Notes: generated by a model from the letters alone, not told the origin. A DNA stretch of 64,000 bases from Zasmidium citrigriseum (GCA_002786025.1 NHNW01000048.1:124001-188000), one strand, 5' to 3'; counted from the stretch's first letter, positions 33,113 through 44,213 are shown. Made by a program: numbers and translations.

Positions 33113-33658
33113 TTTGAACGGTGTCAAGACTGACAAGGCCGGTAGTCCCAACTCAGAGTCTGTCAAGAGTCTTTAGCGGCCTTGGGAGTGCAAGAGACGA
33201 CTTGGCTGTGCTTGACGTATGTTGGCGAGAGTTCGATAGATATACTATGCGATTCCCCACATCTTTGCGAGTGCCATGGGGTGCACGAGACCCATGGGGT
33301 AGGTGATCGGATGGTGCCAGTAGCCACATGCCAGTGACCGGATGCATCCGAACCCAGCCCTCACCAATCTCGAAAGCTTCTGGGCTCGACGGCTTGCACG
33401 AAGGATGGCCTCGAATGAATTTTGTGCGGGGCGTTGAGGCGAGGTTCCCAAACAGAGGCCGGGTTCGCCAGCATATCCCTTGGCAAGGCTTGCTCAACGC
33501 CGTTCGAACCGACCTCGTGGGCCGCTGTACTGCAGCCAAGACGGTAGGCGGACTTGAGATGAGCGGAACCGGTGGACAAGTGCTGCGGGATTTGTTCGAT
33601 TCTGTGTATTTCCGCTTAAGTGTCGAGATGCACGGCGGGACGAAGATTCGTGTTTGAG
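33113..33658. promoter_or_regulatory. Promoter region of the sugar transporter
   Basis: 546 bp between the aconitase stop and the transporter ATG. Contains the palindrome at 33339-33350 (listed separately) and a direct repeat of CCATGGGGT around 33275-33300. The minus- and plus-strand frames here look non-coding. Confidence 0.45.
33339..33350. promoter_or_regulatory. Palindrome CGGATGCATCCG (CGG-N6-CCG), copy 1
   Basis: Perfect 12-bp palindrome 227 bp upstream of the sugar transporter ATG. The same 14 nt (ACCGGATGCATCCG) occur at 36607-36620. CGG-N6-CCG is a classic Ppr1/UaY-type zinc-cluster target. Confidence 0.6.
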
Positions 33659-36195
33659 CTATGCTTCCACAGATGCAGTCGTCGAAGTGCCATGAGCCAT
33701 CGCGTTGAGGGCGCTGCCCGCCTTGAACCATTCGATCTGCGCCTCGTTCAAGCTATGTTGAAGCTGCACTTCAAACGGATCGCCTTCTCTGGGCCGCACT
33801 ATCATGGACAACGGCATTCCAACCGCTATGTTCTTGCACAAGAGGTCGATACGATTTTCGCCATGTATCTTGTCATAGTCGTTGTGATCCTCGAACGTCA
33901 GCGGCAAGACACCTTGCTTCTTGAGATTTGTCTCGTGAATCCTGGCAAATGATCTCGCAACCACAGCAAAGCCGCCTAGATGGCGGATTTCCAGAGCTGC
34001 GTGCTCGCGACTAGATCCTTCTCCAAAGTTGTTGTCGCCGATGACTACCCAAGGCAGCCTCTTGCTCTTGTACTCGCGCGCAGTCGCTGGAACTGCCCCG
34101 GTCTTGCTATTGAGAATGTTCACAATTTTGTTCTTGCGATCATTGTCTGCATTCGTAGCGCCGATCAAGAGGTTGTTCGAGATGTTGTCGAGGTGGCCTC
34201 TGTACTTCAGCCAAGGACCAGCAGCTACGAGATGTGTTAGTCCTTTCATGAACGTTGGCGGAAGGTGCTGACATACCTGAAATAGCGTCTGTGGTAGTCT
34301 TCCCCTTCGTCTTAATCAGTATGGGCATATTGACAGCGTCGCCGCCGTTCCACGCGGGGAAGGGCGGTATTGCTTGCAGGCGATCTGAGTCCGTCGGAAT
34401 AACGACTTCTAGGTCGTGTCTGTTATACGCCGGCTCTTGATATGTATCAGATGTGGGCTTGTAGCCGTTCAGTGGCAGACTTCGTCCAGATGGAGGCTGC
34501 AGGCGGAAGCGCTTCCCATTGACTTCCAAGTCATCGGTGAGTGGGTTGAAAAGCAGACTGCCTGCCAGTGACATCGCCACCACTAGTTCGGGTGATGCGA
34601 CGAATGCATGGGTTGCAGCATTCCCATCATTTCGTCCGGCAAAGTTACGATTGTACGAAGACAGGATTGAGTTGTTCTGACCATCAGGTACATCGAAGCG
34701 ATCCCAATTGCCAATGCAGGGTCCACAAGCATTCGCAAGGACAATACCGCCAATCTTCTTCAGTGTACTTAGCTGTCCATCTCGCTCAATGGTACCTCGA
34801 ATGAGCTCTGATCCAGGGGTGACAGTAAGCTTGCAGGCAGACTCTTCCAAGCCGTGATTGAGGGCGTCGGTGGCAACACTCGCCGCTCGAGACATGTCCT
34901 CATACGATGCGTTTGTGCATGATCCAATGAGTGCGACGCTGATCTTGTCCCGCCAGCCATTTTCTCGCACTGCTGCAGCGAATTGACTGATGGGCGTTGC
35001 CAGGTCTGGGGTGAAAGGCCCATTGATATGCGGCTCCAACGTACTCAAGTCGATGTCGATGATCTTATCGTAGAATGATTCTGAGCCAGGGTCTGCACGA
35101 AGCTCCTGCGCGTAAGAGCGTGCGTAGTCCGCAATCTTGGCACGTTTGGTGGCAACTAAGTAGTCGTACATGCTGTCAGTGAATGGAAAGATCGAAGTCG
35201 TAGCGCCGATCTCTGCGCCCATGTTGCAGATTGTAGCCATGCCAGTACATGACAAAGTCTCTACGCCAGGACCAAAGTACTCTATGATCGCACCAGTGCC
35301 GCCCTTCACTGTGACGAGGCCGGCTAACTTCAGGATGATATCTAGGTCTGTCAGCTACGATGTGCATCATTCAAGGTCAAGTCTCACCTTTGGGAGTTGC
35401 CCATCCACTCAGACGTCCAGTAAGTCGTACGCCGAAGATATTTGGTTGTTTGACCTCCCAAGGAAGACCGGCAAGCACATCGACCGTATCGCCTCCACCG
35501 ACTCCAATAGCACACATTGCGAGCCCTCCAGCGTTTGGTGTGTGTGAATCTGTCCCTATCGTAAGTCCTCCAGGAAAAGCGTAGTTCTCCAGTAGAACTT
35601 GGTGAAAGATGCCGGATCCAGGTTTCCACAATCCCACTCCAAACTTGGCGCAAGCAGAGCTAAGAAAGTCCCAAACCTCTCGATTTTCTTGCCAGGCAGT
35701 ACCAAGATCCTCGATACCCTCTGTTCGAGCAGTTATCAGGTGATCTGAGTATACAGTCATTGGTGTCTTCGTGTCCGTGAGCCCAGCGCTCATAAGTTGA
35801 AGAAAGACCGTCTGTGCTGTAGCATCATGGCTTGCGACTCTGTCAGGGCGAAGACGTAGGTAGCTTTTGCCTCGTTCTAGATCCTGCATGGGATCCACCA
35901 GATGAGAGAATAGAACTTTCTCGGCATATAAAAGTGGCCTTTGGAGACGGCTTCGAACAATGTCCAGTGTGCTTTTCATGTGTGCGTAGTCGATGAAACT
36001 GTCCGACTCCAGGTTGTTCATCTTGACCCTTTGGTCAGGACCGCTGCCTTCGACGACCCGTGGCTTGCCATCGTGCACTTCCACAGTCGAATGCGGCATC
36101 CTCGCAAATAATGTCCAGGTATATGTTCGTGATAGGCAGAGCGGCCCTGATGGTTGTCGTACCAGCGGCCGTGAGAGTTGGAACCTGCAAAGCAT
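33659..36195 (-). CDS. Aconitate hydratase, mitochondrial type (aconitase family)
   Basis: Exons 36195-35388, 35347-34277 and 34224-33659 give 814 aa. ATG 36195 starts a basic, Ser/Arg-rich presequence ([13 protein letters not shown]) suited to mitochondrial import. Iron-sulfur ligands appear in IGSCTN and [10 protein letters not shown]; other landmarks are [25 protein letters not shown] and, in the C-terminal swivel domain, [17 protein letters not shown]. It interconverts citrate and isocitrate. The position next to a transporter and a pathway-type regulator suggests a specialised second aconitase rather than the TCA-cycle enzyme; a genome search would tell. Homoaconitase or a methyl-aconitase role is possible but the sequence looks like true aconitase. 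Confidence 0.92.
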
Positions 36196-36787
36196 GCGAC
36201 TTGTCTGCCGCTGACGGGCATCGGGTTCTTTTATCCTGCTTGGCGTCGGGGTATGCCCGCGGTTGAGGGATGCAGCCGTGGCGTTCAAGCGTTCACAGGT
36301 GCGCACTCAATGCGAAAGACCAGATGTGCGGGTCTGACCTTCATCCTGAAGCCTCCTGATCGGACTTTCGCCGCTCGAGCCCTTCCTCTCGTCTACGATC
36401 ATTCCATGGACATGAACCTGCCTCGCTGCTCACGTGGAGGAGAGCCACAGATGGGAAGGCCATTGCGCCGAAGCCGGATGGCGGGCGGCCTGCACCCGGA
36501 AGCATGCGGCAGACTGTCCGAATATTTGATGATAGTGTAATACTCATTGGCCGAGTTCTGGATGATACATGTACTTTGGGTGTTGAGAAGGAGGTGAGGT
36601 CAAAATACCGGATGCATCCGGCGGCAAAGCTTCGGCAGCAGCGATCCATCGCCGTCCAGCCTGGCCAGTCTTCCTCTCCATCACAACATGCATCAAGTCC
36701 ATCATGAATCCATGCACCGAGACCGCCAAGATCTTGGAGAGCAACTTCAGTATCAGGCTCGAAGACTCATAGGCGGATGATGCCCCC
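36196..36787. promoter_or_regulatory. Divergent promoter, aconitase / Zn2Cys6 regulator
   Basis: 592 bp between ATGs 36195 and 36788. Contains the second CGGATGCATCCG palindrome, 168 bp from the regulator ATG and about 414 bp from the aconitase ATG. Confidence 0.5.
36609..36620. promoter_or_regulatory. Palindrome CGGATGCATCCG (CGG-N6-CCG), copy 2
   Basis: Same 12-bp core as at 33339-33350. Here the palindrome extends to 14 bp (CCGGATGCATCCGG). It stands between the regulator and the aconitase, so autoregulation and target control are both possible. Confidence 0.6.
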
Positions 36788-38857
36788 ATGGCTGAGGAAG
36801 TCCGCCCGAGACGCCGCCACCGAGCCGGACTTAGCCGGATCTCCATCGCCTGCGAACGATGCCGCGAGAAGAAGAACAAGTGTGACGGGGCCAGCCCGGT
36901 CTGCTCTCAATGCAAACGAGCTGGTGCAGAATGTATCGTTGTCGATCGCTTGACCCACCGACCTCAGCCCCGCGGTCATGTTGATGCTCTGGAGCGAGAG
37001 AACGAGGAGCTTCGCAGACAGATCCAAGTCCTCCAGCAGAACAGTGCCGCAGCCAATGGATCTCATGGAGTCTCGACACCGCTCTCTCCGCCGACAGTTC
37101 CAAGAGCGGAGGATCATACGCCAAGCGATGTCTCGATAGAACGAACCGCGTTGGACCCCGCAGCTGGTCGCAGTCACATGTACGTTGGCGAATCTGCTGG
37201 CTCTTTCTTCGGCACCCTAGTCAACAAGAGTCTCATGCACTCAGGCTACCACCATGAGAATGGACCGCTGCACAGCTCACTCAGACTCAAATTGAATAAT
37301 CAGGTCGCAGCGGACAGGGCAACTTTCTTCGACCACTTTGGACGAATCAACGACACAGTGCTCCCCTCTGAGCTTCTCTTTCTACTTGAAGAAGCGTTCT
37401 TTGACCATCGAGGGCCAAGCTTGCCGTTCTTACATAGGCCGACCTTCCGAGAACAACACCTTCACTCGTTCATAGAGCAACGGGAGCACGCCACTGCAAT
37501 GTCAATCTTTCTCGTCCTCATGGTATCGGCAATGGGCGCTGTCGATCTTGCAAGACAAGACAAATCTCTGAAGGACTTGCCCTTTATCTGCTTCACAGTA
37601 GCTATGAGTCAGCATTTCGACAAAGCGATGCAAACGGAGGGGCTGGAGACAATACAAGCCCTATTGCTCGTGAGCTGGTTTGCCTTGAATCGCTCTTGTG
37701 GCATCAATGCATGGCATGCTGCAGGTCAGGCTGTCCGAGCGGCTGTCGCATTGGGCTTGCATAGACAACTTGGGGCTGGAAGTGAAAGGCTGCCCACCAT
37801 GCACAAGGAGATGAGAAAACGTGTCTTCTGGTGTGCGTACGCCATTGACCGGAATGTATCCCTTGCTCTAGGTCGCCCTCCTGCAATTCGAGACGCAGAC
37901 GTCGATGTGGAAATCCCTGAGTGCTTGACTGACGAGGACTTGGTCGCCAACGTCGAATCGCCTATCGGGCAACAACCTCTTCAGACACCGCACGACACGT
38001 CAACGTTCATCCACATCGTCCATCTTCGTCGCCTTCGATCACAAATCCAAGACACTTTGTACCCCGCCAAAGTATCGCTATCAGACGCTGAAATTGATTC
38101 TGTCAGAGCTTCAATGCACAAAGACCTCGAACTGTGGGCTGCCAACTCACCACGTTACAACCAGGCCAAAGTGCTCACCTTCCAGACCAACGAGTGGTTC
38201 CAAATTACTTACTCTCAGTCCCTGCTCTTACTCTATCGACCTTCACCGGCGTGTCCCGTAGCAACTCAGGAAGCACTTCAGATCTGTGCTGAGAACGCTA
38301 TTAGCCTGATCACTTCGTACTCGTCTCTCTACGCCAAGAATAAGATGGCTTACACCTGGATCACGCTGCATTCGCTACTCATGGCAAGCATTACGATGCT
38401 CTACACTATCTGGGTCAGCCCTACCATACGGGGCCAAACAACGCCAGCGGTCGTCGAGTCAAACATAAAGCAATGCTTGATGCTATTTGAAGTCATGCAA
38501 GAGACATGGCCGCTTGCTGCCCGCTGCCACGACATTGTGCAACGATTCGGCCAAGCAGCTCTGCAGTCATGGCACCGTATTCGAAGTCAGGAGCATCAGG
38601 CCCTATCCAGCAATAACGCTACGGCGAATGAGTCAAATATCGGTGCAGACTATGCCGCTTGGTTTGGGGTCCAGAGTGAAAATGCACCTCCGCAACCAAA
38701 TTTCAACAATGCCGAGCCCATGAGTCTGGCCGCAGAGACTGATGATGCATCAGGACTGGATCTGATAACGGACTTGGATGATGCCATATTCCAGGATTTT
38801 GACATAAATCTACCGCTGATGATGGATGCCTTCTCTGACGGTGCAGCGTGGCATTGA
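36788..38857 (+). CDS. Zn2Cys6 transcription factor with fungal-specific TF domain
   Basis: Single exon, 689 aa. The zinc cluster C22-x2-C25-x6-C32-x6-C39-x2-C42-x6-C49 is followed by a coiled coil (DALERENEELRRQIQVLQQ), which dimerises such factors. The middle homology domain shows ALGLHRQLG and RKRVFWCAYAIDRNVSLALGRPP. The acidic C-terminus (DLITDLDDAIFQDFDINLP) looks like an activation domain. Divergent from the aconitase. The CGG-N6-CCG palindromes in its own promoter and before the sugar transporter are the natural candidates for its binding site. Confidence 0.95.
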   Translation: MAEEVRPRRRHRAGLSRISIACERCREKKNKCDGASPVCSQCKRAGAECIVVDRLTHRPQPRGHVDALERENEELRRQIQVLQQNSAAANGSHGVSTPLSPPTVPRAEDHTPSDVSIERTALDPAAGRSHMYVGESAGSFFGTLVNKSLMHSGYHHENGPLHSSLRLKLNNQVAADRATFFDHFGRINDTVLPSELLFLLEEAFFDHRGPSLPFLHRPTFREQHLHSFIEQREHATAMSIFLVLMVSAMGAVDLARQDKSLKDLPFICFTVAMSQHFDKAMQTEGLETIQALLLVSWFALNRSCGINAWHAAGQAVRAAVALGLHRQLGAGSERLPTMHKEMRKRVFWCAYAIDRNVSLALGRPPAIRDADVDVEIPECLTDEDLVANVESPIGQQPLQTPHDTSTFIHIVHLRRLRSQIQDTLYPAKVSLSDAEIDSVRASMHKDLELWAANSPRYNQAKVLTFQTNEWFQITYSQSLLLLYRPSPACPVATQEALQICAENAISLITSYSSLYAKNKMAYTWITLHSLLMASITMLYTIWVSPTIRGQTTPAVVESNIKQCLMLFEVMQETWPLAARCHDIVQRFGQAALQSWHRIRSQEHQALSSNNATANESNIGADYAAWFGVQSENAPPQPNFNNAEPMSLAAETDDASGLDLITDLDDAIFQDFDINLPLMMDAFSDGAAWH

Positions 38858-39321
38858 AGATGAGAAATTTGAGGCCAGAAAGTGCTCGTCAAACAGAAAA
38901 AGTCACAGATGGTGACCAGCTGCTCGACGTCGCTGTGTCGACCAGAATACGCTCTTCCAAGATCGCTATGGCTGTTTGTAAGCCTCGCGTACCTTCGGCA
39001 AAGGCATAGCCCTATCGCGCGATGCGTAGTCACCAACCGTGGATCCTGCATGCCGCCTCTTCACCAAAACTACACAAGCGAATCTCAAAGTCAGCCTCGC
39101 GTGTATAGAGTTCGTCTACTTCAGTTGCACTGCGCCGCAGTCTTTGTATAGACTCTACTTGTTGCAATGAAGTTTCGAGTATAAGATGGACGCCCGCAGC
39201 ACACTGGCAGCAGACCATCACTACAGTGCCATTACCCGACTCCAGCAACAGCAAGAAGAACAACAGAACCGCAAGAGTAATCTACATCTCCTAAATACCC
39301 AAACCTCGACCCAACCGAACC
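38858..39321. other. Intergenic region
   Basis: 464 bp: 3' end of the regulator gene and promoter of the small secreted protein gene. The last 80 bp are CAA-rich leader. Nothing else recognised. Confidence 0.35.
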
Positions 39322-39837
39322 ATGTACGCCCAACTCATTGCCGCACTCACCTTGGCCAGTGCTGCCAACGCCCTCATCGCCCAGCCAAGACAATCAACAA
39401 CATGCAACAAATTCCCAGCCAACACCATCACCATGATCCAAAGAGTACAAATCGACGCAATCACCGTCATCGCAGACATCGTACAGAATTCCAGCCACGC
39501 AACAGGCCAAGCCCACCTCGCAACATTCACCAATGCCTTCAACAACCTCTTTACGCCGCTCAATGGACCTCAGGGCACCCTCGAGACAGTCTGCAACGTC
39601 ACTGTTCCAACTCTCGATCAGGCGCAGGCTGATGCCCAGGCATCAGGTATTCAGCCCACTCAGGTGCTTCGAGAACAGCAGGAGCAGGCTATTCAGAGCC
39701 AGGTGCTGTTGCCGCTACAGAAGGTGGCTCAGCATGTGGCGAGCTGTGAACAGGCGCAGTCGGTTGACGACTATTGCAAGATTGCGCAGTGGTTTTATCA
39801 AGCACCTCCCAAGCCGGCCGCATCTACATCTCACTGA
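39322..39837 (+). CDS. Small secreted protein, four cysteines, function unknown
   Basis: Single exon, 171 aa. A hydrophobic N-terminus (MYAQLIAALTLASAANALIA) is a good signal peptide with cleavage near residue 18-20. The mature part is Gln- and Ala-rich and probably helical. It has four Cys (TTCNK, TVCNV, ASCEQ, DYCKI) that could form two disulfides, and possible N-glycosylation sites (NSSH, NVTV). No known domain seen. Small size, signal peptide and paired Cys fit a secreted cell-wall protein or effector candidate, but most such proteins are not effectors. A CAA-rich leader precedes the ATG. Confidence 0.82.
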   Translation: MYAQLIAALTLASAANALIAQPRQSTTCNKFPANTITMIQRVQIDAITVIADIVQNSSHATGQAHLATFTNAFNNLFTPLNGPQGTLETVCNVTVPTLDQAQADAQASGIQPTQVLREQQEQAIQSQVLLPLQKVAQHVASCEQAQSVDDYCKIAQWFYQAPPKPAASTSH

Positions 39838-40020
39838 GGCTGGGGCGTTGTGTGGTGCGTACAGACTTTCAAGGTTTCGATGGGTGTGCAGAAGGATCAG
39901 GAGCGATAGTGCAATGCTGTGTATCTCTTGCGACTTGGATTATACTTAAAATTCAGCAATCGTCACCAAAGTCATCCAAACTCTTCCTTAATCTCACCAC
40001 GCCCTCCAATCCCTGCCCTT

Positions 40021-41387
40021 TCACAACCCGCCCAGTACAACCCCACCAACCCCAACCGCAACAACAACCTCAACAACCTCCCTCAAACCCACAAGTCTCC
40101 TCCCCTGCACACCCCCCGTATAAACCGCAACCTCCCCACTCGTCGTGGCAGTCGCACTAGCCTCAACCTCAACAGCCTGCAACGTCGTCAAAAGCACAGC
40201 CGTAGTATAAGGATTCTGGAACTCGTCGCTGAAAGCAAACGTCGTGAAGGGTAGGACGCTACTCGACGTCGCGTTTGCGAATTGCACGCGCTCTGCGGCG
40301 GGGGCGGAGAAGTCGATTGCGGCTGGTGGTGGGGCGAGGGGGTTGAGGACCCTAGAGCGAGGAGGTTAGTGAGTGGTGGGATAGAGGGACGGGGTGACTT
40401 ACTGATCGATGATATGCCCCACGCCGTTGAAGAGGATGATATTGGGGAAGAGGATTTTGGCGCCGTTGATGAAAATCTCCCCATCGTCCGTAACCGTCGT
40501 TTCTAACATTCCTCCCTGGGCGGTAACAACACTCCCATTGCTCACATCCGGGCTGAAAATCACTTGATCCCTTAGGACATGGTAGCTCAGCACCTCCTGC
40601 AGGGTACTCTCGTTCGCACTTCCCAGCACCGAAGAAATCCTCTCAAAAGCCGCATCATCAGGAATGAAATACGTCAAATCCGTAACATTATCGCCACTCT
40701 GATCAGCGCCCTCGAGTTCGAAATTAAGCCCTATATCCACGGAAGTGAAAGCCCCGTCAGCGGCGCGGAGACCCGCGCGGGCGAGGTAGAGGGATAGCGG
40801 GGGTCCAAAAGAAAGGGCGGTGGAGATTTTGTGGATGATGATGCCTGGGCCGAGGGGGATGTCCTGTGCATGTTAGTCTGTGTAGGAAGGAGTGGAAGAG
40901 ATGGGAGACGAACAGCTTCAACGACTCGAGAGACGCTTAATTCTCCGCTCAAGACATCGACGTCGTCGCCGTTCTTTATGAGGCCGTTGGGTTGTCCGTT
41001 CGTGAATCCGCTGAAGGGCTGCTCGTCGTTGAAGAAGGTGGAGTTTACTAGCGTGCGAGCAAATGTCGGGATATCCCCAATCACATCCGAGGGAAAGTAC
41101 CCCTTGAAAACATGATTCGAAAGCAAGGCGGCGACGGTGGTAGAGTTGCGGTTTTGCACAGCGATGCCCTCGGGGATGTCGCGGGGGATGGCGTCGAAGG
41201 CTTCGTTGGTGGGCGCTACGATTGTTATGTTGGAGGAGGTGGAGAGTGTTGTGTTCAGGCCTGTCAGTTGGATTAGGGAGGCGAGGGTACTGAGGTCTGG
41301 CTGAGTGCGGAGCAGGGCGAGGAGGTCGCCTTGCGCTGCAATTGGGGTTGCGAAGGCGAAGAGGGAAGAGAGCAGTGAGGGACGCAT
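40021..41387 (-). CDS. Fasciclin (FAS1) domain surface protein
   Basis: Exons 41387-40914, 40863-40403 and 40351-40021 give 421 aa. The first intron starts GTTCGT, a weak donor, but both frames meet in phase. A signal peptide (LLSSLFAFATPIAAQG) is followed by two FAS1 repeats: first with NITIVAPTNEAFDAIP and LLSNHVFKGYF, second with LTYFIPDDAAFERI, LSYHVL and a closing GVGHIIDQVL. Such proteins mediate adhesion at the cell surface. The C-terminus is hydrophobic (VVEVVVAVGVGGVVLGGL), suiting a GPI-anchor signal. Several Asn-x-Ser/Thr sites. It is convergent with the secreted protein gene. Confidence 0.9.
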
Positions 41388-42338
41388 GATTTGTGTAGTG
41401 GTTCTGCGAGTGGAATGCTGCGTGGAAAGGTGATATGGGCACTGATGGTTTTATATCTTAGCTCGAATGCTGAAGTCCGCGGCTCTTTGGTACGATCTCA
41501 TTCGTCATACACAGCACAAGAGCACGCCCAGAGTCCTTGGCGCTTCATGTTTGCTTCGTCAATGCTTGGAACAGGAAGTTTGCGTTTATACCACGGCCAA
41601 AGTGTACCGCTAGGCGGAAGAATGTCCGGTGGGAGACTCCAACTTTCGATGCTAGAGCTAATGCTCTAGTGTAAGGACGGATCTTGCCACGAGGCTGCCC
41701 TTGATGGCGGGACTCTAAACATCCCTCTCACGTCAGTGACCACCAACGAGAAGAGATTCTGCAAGGTACTAGTCATTGCTGATTCGTTGGTGTTGCGGGA
41801 TACTCGTAATGCGAGATGAAGTCCGAGCCCAGTATCCTTGTATTCTTCAGAATACCCTAAGCCAAGCAATAGAGAGATGGCCGCGGAGTCCATCATAATC
41901 GGAACAAGTGCAGCTGGTGTTTTGTCTTGTTCAATGATCCGACAGAGTATGGCCGCGGACGACGTTGATCAGTCTCATCATCAATGGCACTCGTCCGAAC
42001 GAGCAGGAGGTAGGATTCTGCGTGCCTCGTAAATAGTGAACTTTCGAACCGGCCAAAAAGCTCCGCCAGCGCAGCTGAAGCTTGGCAGCTTAAGGTTCCG
42101 TGGCTATGCAGTGCCTAGATGCCCAGGCTCGAAGAATCTTGAACTCGTCCATGAAGTGTTTCGCTGGCAGTGCGATGAAGGCACGGTACTGTCCATGTGG
42201 TAGGGCGTCATGCGAAACATTCGAAGCCTGATGGAAGTAAGAAAGTCGTAGTCTCATTCATCCGCTCAAACGCCGCATGTCTATATCGCGAGAGCAATCT
42301 CGCAAAGCAGAGAGTCCATCATTTCTGCAGGTCCTCAA
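41388..42338. other. Intergenic region
   Basis: 951 bp between the FAS1 start and the stop of the next regulator gene. It includes the FAS1 promoter. Several frames below 95 codons on both strands show no signal peptide, domain or repeat. Nothing recognised. Confidence 0.35.
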
Positions 42339-44213
42339 TCATGTGTATCCAGATTGCCAAACAGCCTGCAAATCCGGCATGGGGAACGGCAGCTGATCAG
42401 AGAAGATGCTCGCCATCAGATCCTGCTCCCCCAATCCACCCAGAGTCAACTCATCCCCAGTAAATAGCGGCTCTTTGTAGACATCCAAGAAATCGTTGTT
42501 CTGCTCGAAAGGCAACGAATCACTCAGATAGAAATCTTCCGGCCCGGCATTCAACGCAGCGTTTTTCTGATAATCCTCGATGATGTTCTTGTAGTCGTTG
42601 AACCAGTTCTCGAAGAATGCATACGCCGAGAAGATTTTGCTGTTGAAGGATGTCGGGTTGGCAGCCGTGAGAGCTTCCGCGACGGGCTTCATGCGGGTGA
42701 AGTATTCCTCAATGCGAAGTTCGGCTTTGTCGAGGACGGCGCCGTAGGTGTTGCCCGGGGCGCTGACGGCGATGTAGAGCTTAATCAAGACGAAGAGGGA
42801 GTAGAGGATTCGCGGGATGTAGGAGAGGGATGTGACGCCGAGGAGCGTATTGATCGGAAGATCGAGGGCAACGTCGAGGGCGCCGTGGAGGGCATCTCGG
42901 AGAGCGTAGAGCGCGGCAAAGCGTTCGACTGTTACGGGCATGGCGGCGTAGTCTTCGGGTTGGAGGTTGTTGGAGCAGGGTGGGACGGCGAAGGAGAGTT
43001 TATTCGTGGCGGTATGGAGGATGGGTTCGTTGAGGTAGGCCATAGCGATGTGGAGGTAGAATTTGAGAACGGGATTCGAAAGACCGCCGACGATGGACCA
43101 TGATGCGATTTCTTGTCGTAGAGATGAGACCAGAAGTTTTGATTCTGGGGTGTTCGGGTCCCAGATCGACGTTGGATCGCAAAGACCTGTGCACGTGGCA
43201 ATCTGATATAGCAGCTTCTCTGCTGATGTAAATTGGCAGAGAAGTAGATCGGTTGGTAACGCTTCTGCTGATGTGGATAGCTGCACGATGCATTCATCGT
43301 GGTACGGCGTCCAGGTCACAGCATCAGGTCTTCGGGTGACTGTGGACAAGCTTGATTTCGCAATGAAGCAAGCCAGCCACGTTCGTCTCGCGCTGATCGA
43401 GGTAGTATCAAACATCTTGATAGGTCCAGCGCCTGGAGAACGGAGAGCTTGCGGTCCTGCAATGCCTAGATCGATAGCATCGTTGGTGGCCAGATGGAGT
43501 AGTTGACACATAGTCGCATGCTGCAGACCAGGCCGTACACGGAACCAGTACCCAGCAATAAGCAACGCTTGTACAAGCTCTAGAGATCGGTTGCCGGTGG
43601 CGATGAGATTGTGTCCAAAGACGTGCATGATTCGTTCAACAAGCCCATGTTGTACATCTTCCGCGAGGCCGCCAGCGGCCGCAAAGGTGATGACTGAGAG
43701 GAGTACGAGAGGATTTCGGTCACGTAGTGTTTTGAGATCCTTGTGTTCTATGGGCACAACAGGTAAGACGGGGACCATTTCTTGCACGTACAAATCCAGA
43801 GCATCCTGCTGGGCTGATCGAGAGACGTGTTCATCGAGATACGCCAAAGCCGCATCAGTCACCGAATCTTGCGCGGATGCCGTGATGGGCGTAGAGAAGC
43901 TAGTAGCCGTATCGTTCTCCTCGTGACTGCCTTTGCGTCGTTTCCGTTTGGTGGTCAGATCCGGGGATTCTACGCCTGGCGGCTCGATGTTTTGCTCGCG
44001 GAGGGCTTTCGTCAGCTCAGCGACTTGGTTCTCTAGGTCCGCTATTCGATCTCGTTGGCGGCGACTTTGCGCCGGGACACACTCCCTGCCGGCCCTCCAA
44101 CATCGTTCACACGTCTCGTCCGGATCCTCAGAGCTAGGGTCGCAGCGGGCTTTTAAGACTCTGCAGGCCTCGCAGGCTTTTCGCCGTTTTGTAGTTGCTA
44201 GAGTATTCGACAT
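42339..44213 (-). CDS. Zn2Cys6 transcription factor
   Basis: Single exon, 624 aa from ATG 44213 (the frame opens at TTG 44234). Zinc cluster C14-x2-C17-x6-C24-x10-C35-x2-C38-x6-C45, with a longer than usual central loop (PSSEDPDET). A leucine-rich coiled coil follows (RIADLENQVAELTKALREQ), then a nuclear localisation-like KRKRRKG. The rest lacks the strongest fungal_trans block but has helical repeats as in that domain. Sequence type resembles regulators of the War1 or Leu3-like groups only loosely. Target genes unknown; it is flanked by the FAS1 gene and a tandem orphan pair. Confidence 0.9.
   Translation of the reverse strand: MSNTLATTKRRKACEACRVLKARCDPSSEDPDETCERCWRAGRECVPAQSRRQRDRIADLENQVAELTKALREQNIEPPGVESPDLTTKRKRRKGSHEENDTATSFSTPITASAQDSVTDAALAYLDEHVSRSAQQDALDLYVQEMVPVLPVVPIEHKDLKTLRDRNPLVLLSVITFAAAGGLAEDVQHGLVERIMHVFGHNLIATGNRSLELVQALLIAGYWFRVRPGLQHATMCQLLHLATNDAIDLGIAGPQALRSPGAGPIKMFDTTSISARRTWLACFIAKSSLSTVTRRPDAVTWTPYHDECIVQLSTSAEALPTDLLLCQFTSAEKLLYQIATCTGLCDPTSIWDPNTPESKLLVSSLRQEIASWSIVGGLSNPVLKFYLHIAMAYLNEPILHTATNKLSFAVPPCSNNLQPEDYAAMPVTVERFAALYALRDALHGALDVALDLPINTLLGVTSLSYIPRILYSLFVLIKLYIAVSAPGNTYGAVLDKAELRIEEYFTRMKPVAEALTAANPTSFNSKIFSAYAFFENWFNDYKNIIEDYQKNAALNAGPEDFYLSDSLPFEQNNDFLDVYKEPLFTGDELTLGGLGEQDLMASIFSDQLPFPMPDLQAVWQSGYT

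Noticed and set aside
33328..33657. 109-codon frame upstream of the sugar transporter
   Set aside because: It contains the CGG palindrome and promoter repeats and has no protein features.
41391..41669. 92-codon plus-strand frame upstream of the FAS1 gene
   Set aside because: It overlaps the FAS1 promoter and lacks recognisable features.
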